A DNA stretch of 64,000 bases from Mycolicibacterium arenosum (lineage in GTDB: Bacteria > Actinomycetota > Actinomycetes > Mycobacteriales > Mycobacteriaceae), in the NCBI RefSeq assembly GCF_024320865.1, contig NZ_JANDBD010000003.1:1-64000 (forward strand). Direction: 5' to 3'. Made by a program: the position numbers and the translations under genes. Below the pieces are notes generated by a model. It was not told the origin of the DNA and did no database searches. It was given only the letters and a program-made list of their open reading frames with translations. This document shows positions 52,127 through 58,893 of the stretch, one piece after another (position 1 is the first letter of the stretch; each line of letters opens with the position of its first letter).

Positions 52127-53016
52127 CACGACGCATCCGCGGTCCGATCGCATGGTGGAACGACCCGTGGCGACCACCGCGCGTGCTCGTCGCGGTCACG
52201 ATCGGATACCTGCTGTGGTCGCTGCTGCCCGTGCTGGTGGCGGTGCTCTACTCCTTCAACGACGGCCGCTCGCGAACCACGTGGCAGGGCTTCTCCTTTC
52301 GCTGGTACTGGGGTGACACCACGCACTCGGTGTGGCACGACGCCTCACTGCACGACGCGTTGTTCCAGACCCTGAAGCTCGGTGTCATCGCCACGGTGAT
52401 CACAGTGCCGCTGGGCGTGCTGTTCGCCATCGGCATCGACCGCTGGCGCGGGAAACTGCCCGCCGGCGCGAACTTCCTGATGCTCGTCGCGTTCGTGTTG
52501 CCCGAGGTGCTGCTGGCGGTCTCGCTGCTGTTCGTCATCACCACCGTGGCGCTGCCGATCCAACTCGGCACCACCGCCCAGGTGATCGGCCTGGTGACGT
52601 TCCAGGTGTCGTACCCCGCCGTGCTGGTGCGCGCCCGCCTGGCCACCATCGGACCCCAGTACGAAGAGGCCGCAATGGATCTCGGCGCATCGCCGTTCGG
52701 AGCGCTGCGCCGCGTCATCTTCCCGATGCTCACGCCCGCGGTCTTCGCCAGCACCGTGCTCGTGTTCGCCGACGTGATCGACGACTTCATCCTGGTGCGC
52801 TACCTGTCCGGGGGCGCCGACACCGAACCCGTGTCGGTGAAGATCTACAACACCGCACGGGGCGCTCCCACTCCCGCACTCAACGCGCTCGCCACACTGC
52901 TCCTGCTCACCGCGCTCGCCGCCGTCGTCATCGGGTACCTGGTGTTCCGCAGGATGACCCGCAACGACGACACCACCGCGGACCGCGGGATCGGCGCCTT
53001 CGCGGGCGAGATGTAG
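52123..53016 (+). CDS. ABC permease, PotC-like
   Basis: This 297-residue second permease has the helix VAVTIGYLLWSLLPVLVAVLYSFNDGRS at the start, as in PotC, and the EAA loop YEEAAMDLGASPFGALRRVIFPMLTPAVFASTVLVFADVIDDFILVRYLSG. GTG 52123 overlaps the stop of the first permease. A 50-bp gap with its own promoter separates it from the Rieske gene. Confidence 0.92.
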   Translation: MTRRIRGPIAWWNDPWRPPRVLVAVTIGYLLWSLLPVLVAVLYSFNDGRSRTTWQGFSFRWYWGDTTHSVWHDASLHDALFQTLKLGVIATVITVPLGVLFAIGIDRWRGKLPAGANFLMLVAFVLPEVLLAVSLLFVITTVALPIQLGTTAQVIGLVTFQVSYPAVLVRARLATIGPQYEEAAMDLGASPFGALRRVIFPMLTPAVFASTVLVFADVIDDFILVRYLSGGADTEPVSVKIYNTARGAPTPALNALATLLLLTALAAVVIGYLVFRRMTRNDDTTADRGIGAFAGEM

Positions 53017-53054
53017 GTGGTGCTCAGCGGTAGACCGGATGCACGCTCAGCGAC

Positions 53055-53060
53055 TATCCT
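53055..53060 (+). promoter_or_regulatory. -10 element (TATCCT) for the leaderless Rieske gene
   Basis: TATCCT ends 6 nt before ATG 53067. A degenerate operator begins at its last base, so a bound repressor would cover the transcription start. Confidence 0.5.
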
Positions 53061-53078
53061 GACTGTATGTTCAAACAG
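53060..53078. promoter_or_regulatory. Operator site D (degenerate)
   Basis: TGACTGTATGTTCAAACAG keeps the left half TGACTG and the TTCA of the right half in the same register as sites A-C. It spans the start codon of the Rieske gene. Confidence 0.45.
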
Positions 53079-54218
53079 CAGCACGGTCCGGCGCCCGTCC
53101 CCGCCGACGAGCTCGCCGCCGCCCTTGCGCCGTTCGGACGGTCTCGCATGCTGCCGCGCGTCGCGTACACCGACGAGGCGGTCTTCGAGTGGGAACAGGC
53201 CAACATCTTCTCCGGATGGATCTGCGTCGGGCACGCCAGCGATCTGGTGGGTGCCGGCGCGCAGAAGGCCGTCGGATCGGGAGCCAACGGCGTGCTGCTG
53301 GTGCGCGGCGAGGACTCGCAGGTGCGGGCATTCGCCAACACGTGCAGACACCGCGGGCACGAGCTGCTCGCGTGCGGCGCGACGACCAAGCGGCGCACCA
53401 TCGTCTGCCCCTACCACTCCTGGGCGTACCGGCTCGACGGGCAGGTGCGCAACGCGCCCGGCTTCTCCGACGACGACGGTTTCGACGCGGGCGAGTTCGG
53501 GCTCACCCCGCTACGGATCACCGACTGGCACGGTTGGCTGTTCGTCGACAGCAGCGGCGAAGGCGGTGAATTCGACAGCCACGTGGCGGGTCTGGAGGAC
53601 GTTGTCGGCCCGTACCGGCCCGAGGATCTGACCGTGGTGGCCCGGCATTCCTACGAGCTGGCCACCAACTGGAAGATCATCGCCGAGAACTACCAGGAGT
53701 GCTACCACTGCTCGACGATCCACCCCGAGCTGTCCCGGATCAGCCCACCGACGAGCGGTGAGAACCTCGACCTCGAGGGCACGTGGATGGGCGGCTGGAT
53801 GTCGATCATCGAGGGTGCCGACACGATGTCGCTGTCGGGTGCCAGCGGCGGGGTGGCGATCACGGGGCTCTCCGAGCACGAGCTGCGCAGCGTCATGTAT
53901 CTGGTCGGCTACCCCAACCTCCTGGTCAGCCTGCATCCCGATTACGTGATGACACATCTCATGACGCCGCTCGCCGCCGACCGCACCCATGTCGAGTGCG
54001 CGTGGGCCTTCCCCGAAGAGGTTGCGGCGCAACCGGATTTCGATCCGTCCTACGCGGTGGACTTCTGGGATCTCACCAACCGGCAGGACTGGGCGGCGTG
54101 CGAGTCGGTGCAGCGCGGCCTCAGCTCACCTCACGCCAAGCCGGGTCCGCTGGCGCCCGACGAGGACGGCGTCTACCAGTTCGTCACGCGGGTGGCGACG
54201 GCCTATCGGGGCTGCTAG
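53067..54218 (+). CDS. Rieske non-heme iron monooxygenase (betaine/carnitine-oxygenase-like)
   Basis: This 383-residue oxygenase alpha subunit has the Rieske cluster CRHRGHE (C93, H95) and CPYHSW (C114, H117). The mononuclear iron site is NYQECYHCSTIH (H214, H219), with D341 in NRQDWAACES. It groups by eye with choline, glycine betaine and carnitine/stachydrine oxygenases, which demethylate or cleave quaternary amines. No reductase gene is adjacent. ATG 53067 is chosen because a -10 element ends 6 nt upstream. Its stop overlaps the convergent peptidase stop by 4 bp. Confidence 0.92.
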   Translation: MFKQQHGPAPVPADELAAALAPFGRSRMLPRVAYTDEAVFEWEQANIFSGWICVGHASDLVGAGAQKAVGSGANGVLLVRGEDSQVRAFANTCRHRGHELLACGATTKRRTIVCPYHSWAYRLDGQVRNAPGFSDDDGFDAGEFGLTPLRITDWHGWLFVDSSGEGGEFDSHVAGLEDVVGPYRPEDLTVVARHSYELATNWKIIAENYQECYHCSTIHPELSRISPPTSGENLDLEGTWMGGWMSIIEGADTMSLSGASGGVAITGLSEHELRSVMYLVGYPNLLVSLHPDYVMTHLMTPLAADRTHVECAWAFPEEVAAQPDFDPSYAVDFWDLTNRQDWAACESVQRGLSSPHAKPGPLAPDEDGVYQFVTRVATAYRGC

Positions 54219-55642
54219 CCCCGCGCGGGCACCCCGTTGACGCCCCCGGTGGACCGCGCGTAGGTGTCCACGGCGAAGGCGACGGCGGGCCCGGTGATGC
54301 CCAGCGCCTCACGGTTGATGTCGTCGAGGGTGTCGCCGCGCGTGCGGTAGTTGGGGTCGAAGGGCTGACCGGCGCGGCCACCCCAGAGCCTGGCCTGCGT
54401 TTCTGATTTCCGTTGACTCGCACCGGTGGTCACGCCACCGATGGGAACGCCCGCCGACAGGAACGGGCTGTAGTTGCCGGCCCGGCTCAACGGCATGTCG
54501 GCCGGCCGCACTCCCGCCAGGTTCAGGTAGCCGGCCAACGTCCGTTCGATGGCGGCCGAGCCATCGGGCACCTTTGCAGCCGCGAAATCGGGGCTGGCGG
54601 CACCGGACTGATCGCCGTCGTAGGTGAAGTAACCGGCGTTGGGCGAGCCGAGCATATCGAAGTCGAGATACATCGCGATGTCGTCCAACCCCGAACGATC
54701 CAGCCCTGCAACATATTTGGTCACACCCTCGAGCCCCGCTCCGCCTGCACCCCAGAACGCGAACCGTACGGCGTTCGTCACCTGCGGCGACCCACCGAGC
54801 GCGACCGCCGTTTCGAGCACCGCCGCGACGCCGGTCGCGTTGTCGTTGACACCGGGGCTGCCCGCCGCCGCATCCAGATGCGCACCCGCCACGACGACGT
54901 TGCGGGCGTCCCCGGTCTTGGTCTGAGCCACCACGTTTCGAAACTTCACCCGGACCGTCTCGGCGTTGAGCACCAACTCAACCGGCGCCGACGTGCGGCG
55001 TAACGCGGCGTCGGCGGCCGCGTCGATCACCGCGACGGGGCTCGTCAACTTCTCGTAGTAACCGGTCGGGAACAGGCCGGCGCGCGCACCCGCGGTGCCG
55101 GTATCGCTGACCATCAGCACGCCCACCGCACCCTTAGCAACGGCGACGTTCTGCTTGTCGACGACCGAGCAGACGGCATCGTCGACGATCGCCAACGCGC
55201 CGCGGACGTCGACCCCGGCGTAGTCGGCCGCGGCACAGCCGGACGGTTTCGCCGGACGCAGCGTCACAGCGGACAGCCCGCCGGGCGGGGTCGACGTCAG
55301 CAGGGACGCCTGGTCGACGGCGAATCCGCGCGATCCGATCGTCAGCGTGGGCTTCCCCTCGCTCTTCAGCGCCAGCCGGTCGACTTCCGGCGTCTGCACG
55401 TCGAAGCCACTGTCGCGCAGCGTGTTCGCAACGTAGTCGACACTCGCGTCATAGCCCGACGTGCCCTCCGCGCGGCCACCCCTGCCCGCCAGCGTCAGTT
55501 CCGAGAGCTTCTCCAGCCGTGCCCACATGCCGTCGACGGTGACCTTCGACGCCAGTTCCTCGGGGTCGGGCGGATCGGCGGGCTGCGCCGAGCAGGCCGC
55601 GGCGACGAGGACGACACCGAGGAGCAGCGCCGCGCGCCTCAC
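54215..55642 (-). CDS. M28-family lipoprotein, probable pseudo-peptidase
   Basis: This 475-residue protein has a lipoprotein signal (RRAALLLGVVLVAAAC), a protease-associated insert (about 130-240) and an M28 core. The first zinc ligands remain (GAHLDAAAGSPGVNDNATG) and so does FDMLGSPNAG. However, the Glu-Glu pair is replaced (FWGAGGAGLEG), and the last His is replaced (PNYRTRGD). The neighbouring paralog keeps both. It is therefore probably inactive or altered. GTG 55642 is coupled to the upstream paralog by GTGA. Confidence 0.88.
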   Translation of the reverse strand: MRRAALLLGVVLVAAACSAQPADPPDPEELASKVTVDGMWARLEKLSELTLAGRGGRAEGTSGYDASVDYVANTLRDSGFDVQTPEVDRLALKSEGKPTLTIGSRGFAVDQASLLTSTPPGGLSAVTLRPAKPSGCAAADYAGVDVRGALAIVDDAVCSVVDKQNVAVAKGAVGVLMVSDTGTAGARAGLFPTGYYEKLTSPVAVIDAAADAALRRTSAPVELVLNAETVRVKFRNVVAQTKTGDARNVVVAGAHLDAAAGSPGVNDNATGVAAVLETAVALGGSPQVTNAVRFAFWGAGGAGLEGVTKYVAGLDRSGLDDIAMYLDFDMLGSPNAGYFTYDGDQSGAASPDFAAAKVPDGSAAIERTLAGYLNLAGVRPADMPLSRAGNYSPFLSAGVPIGGVTTGASQRKSETQARLWGGRAGQPFDPNYRTRGDTLDDINREALGITGPAVAFAVDTYARSTGGVNGVPARG

Positions 55643-57135
55643 TGCTCGACCGCGTGACGGGTGCGGTCGTCGCGCACGGGCACGCCGTTGCGACCGGTCT
55701 GATCCTGCGCGTAGAGGCTCACCGCGTAAGCCGCCCCACGCCCCTGGATCTCCAATGAGGTGCGGTCGATGTTGTCGATGTTGTCACCGGGCTTGTGATA
55801 GTTCGGATCGAACGGCTCACCCGCGTCGCCGCCCCACAGTTCGGCCTCCTCGCGGCTCATCTTCTCCTCGGCGCCGGAGAACAGACCGCCAGCGGGGATC
55901 CCGGCCTGGGTGAACGCGTCGTAGTCGGACCTGCCGTCGAAATCGGTGTCCCGCGGCGGTTTTCCGGCACCCTGCAGGTAGGCGCCCAGCATGCGCTCGA
56001 TACCCGCCGACCCCTCCGGCACTCGCGGTACGGCGTCGGTGCGCGGCGCCGACTGGTCGCCGTCGTAGGTGAAGTAGCCGGGATTGGGCGACCCGAGCAT
56101 GTCGAAGTTGAGGTAGAGCGCGATGTCCTTGAGGGCGTCGAGGTCCAGCGTCCCGATGTAGTTCGCGGAGCCGATCAGCCCCTCCTCCTCGGCACCCCAG
56201 AACCCGAACCGCACCGCGTTCTTCACCGGAGGCGAGCTGCCCAGCTGGATCGCCGTCTCCAGGATGGCGGCCACCCCCGACCCGTTGTCGTTGATGCCCG
56301 GCCCCTCCGAAACGCTGTCGAGGTGCGCGCCCGCCATGACGACGTTCTGCGTGGAACCGGTCTTCGTCTGGGCGATGACGTTGCGCGTCCGTTCGACGCG
56401 CACACCCGCGTTCATCTTGATCACGGTCTCACCTGGGGTGGCGCGCAACCGCGCCCCGTCGGCCTTCCCGATGGACACGACGGGGATCTTGACGTCGGTG
56501 TCCTCGCCCAGGGTGCCGCCGCCTGGGGCGCCGTCCTCGTTGTTGGCGACGACGAGGGCCACCGCCCCGAGGCCCGAGGCGACCGTCTGCTTCACACCGA
56601 ACGGGCAGGCGCCCCGGTCGACCAGGACGATCGCGCCCTTGACGTCGAGTCCGTCGTAGTCGCTCGCCGTGCACCCCGGCGTGTCGTCGGCGCGAACCGG
56701 CACCAACCGCGCGCTGACGCCCCCACCGGGGGTCCCGATGGTGAAACCGAGCGGCGCGGCCTTGACCTCCTGCCCGTCGACGGTGACCGACGGTTCGTCG
56801 GCGAACGGCAGTTTGACCTCGAATTCGTCGGTGTTGACGTCGAACCCGTTGTCCCGCAGCGTATCCGCCACATAGTCGACGCTCGCGGCGTAGCCGGGGC
56901 TGCCCAGCGCGCGATTGCCGCCGTTCGCGTCGGCGATCTCCTGGAGCTTGCGCAGGTGCCCCAGCATGGCGTCGGCGCGCACCATCCCCGATATGCCGGC
57001 CGCGTACTCCGTGGCGGGTGTGGAGGGCTGCGGTACGGGAGTCGAGGCGTCGGGCTGCGTGCTCTTGGTGCCGCACGCGGCAACCACCAGTACCACCGCC
57101 GTGAACACCGACACCATTCGAGAGCTGCAACGCAT
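55639..57135 (-). CDS. lpqL: M28-family aminopeptidase lipoprotein LpqL-like
   Basis: This 498-residue lipoprotein has the signal MVSVFTAVVLVVAACG with the anchor Cys in VVAAC. A protease-associated domain follows (TPGCTASDYDGLDVKGAIVLVDRGACPFGVK), then an M28 core with zinc and catalytic residues GAHLDSVSEGPGINDNGSG, FWGAEEEGLIGS, FDMLGSPNPG and PNYHKPGDN. It matches the LpqL (Rv0418) type. ATG 57135 has TAATCT ending 7 nt upstream on the minus strand; GTG 57153 is an alternative. Location near thiG agrees with M. tuberculosis. Confidence 0.9.
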   Translation of the reverse strand: MRCSSRMVSVFTAVVLVVAACGTKSTQPDASTPVPQPSTPATEYAAGISGMVRADAMLGHLRKLQEIADANGGNRALGSPGYAASVDYVADTLRDNGFDVNTDEFEVKLPFADEPSVTVDGQEVKAAPLGFTIGTPGGGVSARLVPVRADDTPGCTASDYDGLDVKGAIVLVDRGACPFGVKQTVASGLGAVALVVANNEDGAPGGGTLGEDTDVKIPVVSIGKADGARLRATPGETVIKMNAGVRVERTRNVIAQTKTGSTQNVVMAGAHLDSVSEGPGINDNGSGVAAILETAIQLGSSPPVKNAVRFGFWGAEEEGLIGSANYIGTLDLDALKDIALYLNFDMLGSPNPGYFTYDGDQSAPRTDAVPRVPEGSAGIERMLGAYLQGAGKPPRDTDFDGRSDYDAFTQAGIPAGGLFSGAEEKMSREEAELWGGDAGEPFDPNYHKPGDNIDNIDRTSLEIQGRGAAYAVSLYAQDQTGRNGVPVRDDRTRHAVEQ

Positions 57136-57142
57136 TTGCCCC

Positions 57143-57148
57143 AGATTA
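57143..57148 (-). promoter_or_regulatory. lpqL: -10 element (TAATCT) for leaderless lpqL
   Basis: On the minus strand TAATCT ends 7 nt before ATG 57135. Confidence 0.5.
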
Positions 57149-57195
57149 GTCACGCATGACGCCGGTGGGCACGGACCATGCCGAGGCGGCCCAGA

Positions 57196-58308
57196 TTATC
57201 GAGGTGCCGGGGCGGCGGCGTCGGCCGGTTCGCGGCGGGCGTGCCTGCCAGTCGACACGGGCTCGGCCTCCTGTTCCGGCGCAGGGGGCCGCTGCACGAC
57301 GAACACCGGGGCGGGCTCGGCGGCGTGCACCGGCTCCGGCGTCGACGGTGGAGTGTCGGCGGGCTGCCTGCGCCTGCGGAAGCGCGCGGTGAACGCGGCC
57401 GACCGACGTGCCATCGCATCCGCGATCGCCTGCGCACGTTCCGTCGGGACGAACGCCAGGTACATGACGAACATCGCGAGCGAGAAGAACCCCACGACGA
57501 CGGTCAGCATGATCGACAGATGCAGCACCACTCCGGCGAACAGCACCTTCGCCCGCCATCGCCGGTTCCATACGAGCACGCCGATCGCGATTTCAACCGC
57601 CAGCGTGCCCCACGTCATCGCGTTGGCGATGACGGGCGTGTCGGAGACGAACCACGGCACCGGCAGGATCAGCATGTCGTCCAAGCGCAGGGTGTACCCG
57701 ACGGCGGTGCCGGACTGCCACGTCTCGCCACGCAACTTCGCGATGACGGTCGAGATGTAGATCACCGAGACCTGCACCTGCATCAACCTCAGTGCCCAGA
57801 GCGACTTCTCCTGCGAGGTCCAGAACGAACCGGTCCGCCTACGCTGATCCAGCGACAGGGCCGCACCGCAGGGAGACAGCGCCATCAGGAGCGCCTCGAT
57901 CCGGATGAGTCCGTCACCGGCGTTGAAGATCCACGGGTTCCGTCGTTCGAACGAGAAGATCAGGATGAATACGACGATCGCAGCGAATCGACTGTGCCAG
58001 CCGAAGATCAGAGCAACCGAGGCGATCATCAACGCCAGCCAACCCACCAGCAAGGCGCTATCGGACGGGAATAGCTTGAACACCGACCACATGAACGGGA
58101 CGTTCGGCGGCACCGGATAGAAGCCGCTGCTGCCGAATCGCACGTAAAGGTCCCGACCCACCTCCAGCGCCCAGAAGAAGACCAGGACGCCGAACGCCAT
58201 CCGGACGATCCCCAGCGTGTAGGCCGGCTGCACGGTGAACCAGAAGCCTCGCCACGCTGCGACCCCGGCCTGCGCCCGGACCCTCAGCGCCGTCATCGGA
58301 CTGTTCAC
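57196..58308 (-). CDS. HTTM-domain (gamma-carboxylase-like) membrane protein
   Basis: This 370-residue protein has several hydrophobic helices of the HTTM fold shared with vitamin-K-dependent gamma-glutamyl carboxylase (LGIVRMAFGVLVFFWALEVGRDLYVRFG; LLVGWLALMIASVALIFGWHSRFAAIVVFILIFSFERRNPWIFN). IYISTVIAKLRGETWQSGTAVGYTL resembles the carboxylase segment holding the active-site Lys. The C-terminal 70 residues are a basic/Pro-rich tail. The activity of bacterial HTTM proteins of this type is unknown. It is coupled by GTGA-type overlap to the DUF5819 gene upstream. Confidence 0.85.
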   Translation of the reverse strand: MNSPMTALRVRAQAGVAAWRGFWFTVQPAYTLGIVRMAFGVLVFFWALEVGRDLYVRFGSSGFYPVPPNVPFMWSVFKLFPSDSALLVGWLALMIASVALIFGWHSRFAAIVVFILIFSFERRNPWIFNAGDGLIRIEALLMALSPCGAALSLDQRRRTGSFWTSQEKSLWALRLMQVQVSVIYISTVIAKLRGETWQSGTAVGYTLRLDDMLILPVPWFVSDTPVIANAMTWGTLAVEIAIGVLVWNRRWRAKVLFAGVVLHLSIMLTVVVGFFSLAMFVMYLAFVPTERAQAIADAMARRSAAFTARFRRRRQPADTPPSTPEPVHAAEPAPVFVVQRPPAPEQEAEPVSTGRHARREPADAAAPAPR

Positions 58309-58892
58309 GACGCCTTCTCGAAGATGCGGTCGTACAACAACTTCCGTTCCCTCTTGTTGGGGCCGTCGGCACCGGGTGCCGGCGTCGTCCGGGTGTCACG
58401 CACCATCCACACGCGGAGCGGCTTCTCGCCCGGCTGAGTCAGCTGACGCACCACCCACATAGCGAAGGCGGGCCGCAGCTGCGCTTCGTTGAGGAGTTGC
58501 TCCTTCAGCTTGCGCCAGCGGTCGTAGTGAAACGACCCGAGGATGTCGCGGTCGCGGTCGAACGTCCACACGCGCCGTAGCCCGCTGTCGAACTGCACGT
58601 AGGTCTCGATCTCGGACACCGCCCTGGGCGGATCGGGAGAGAACATCCGCCAGCTCTGATCCAATCCGGTCGCGCGTGCGACCGGCAGCAGAGACGGGTT
58701 CAGCGCCCTCTTGATCGGCGAGTCGGGAATGCTCCACACGGCGGCCACAATCAGCGCGATGATGATGAACCCGCTGACCATCACCTCTCGGAGGCGCGAC
58801 CAGCGATCAGAGCGCGGTCGTTCCTCTACGGCACCTTCCTCGACGCCGTCCTCGGCCACCTCCTTCGGTGGCCGGCGCGCGTAGGTCACCAT
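58305..58892 (-). CDS. DUF5819 membrane-anchored protein
   Basis: This 195-residue protein has a charged N-terminus, one membrane helix (VMVSGFIIIALIVAAVWSIP) and an extracytoplasmic domain with LDQSWRMFSPDPPRAVSEIETYVQF. That is the W-x-M-F-x-P-x-P signature of DUF5819, a family I associate with HTTM partners. Cofactor or activity is unknown. ATG 58892 is 1 bp from the TGA of the repeat-protein gene, and the gene overlaps the HTTM gene by 4 bp. Confidence 0.85.
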   Translation of the reverse strand: MVTYARRPPKEVAEDGVEEGAVEERPRSDRWSRLREVMVSGFIIIALIVAAVWSIPDSPIKRALNPSLLPVARATGLDQSWRMFSPDPPRAVSEIETYVQFDSGLRRVWTFDRDRDILGSFHYDRWRKLKEQLLNEAQLRPAFAMWVVRQLTQPGEKPLRVWMVRDTRTTPAPGADGPNKRERKLLYDRIFEKAS

Positions 58893-58893
58893 C

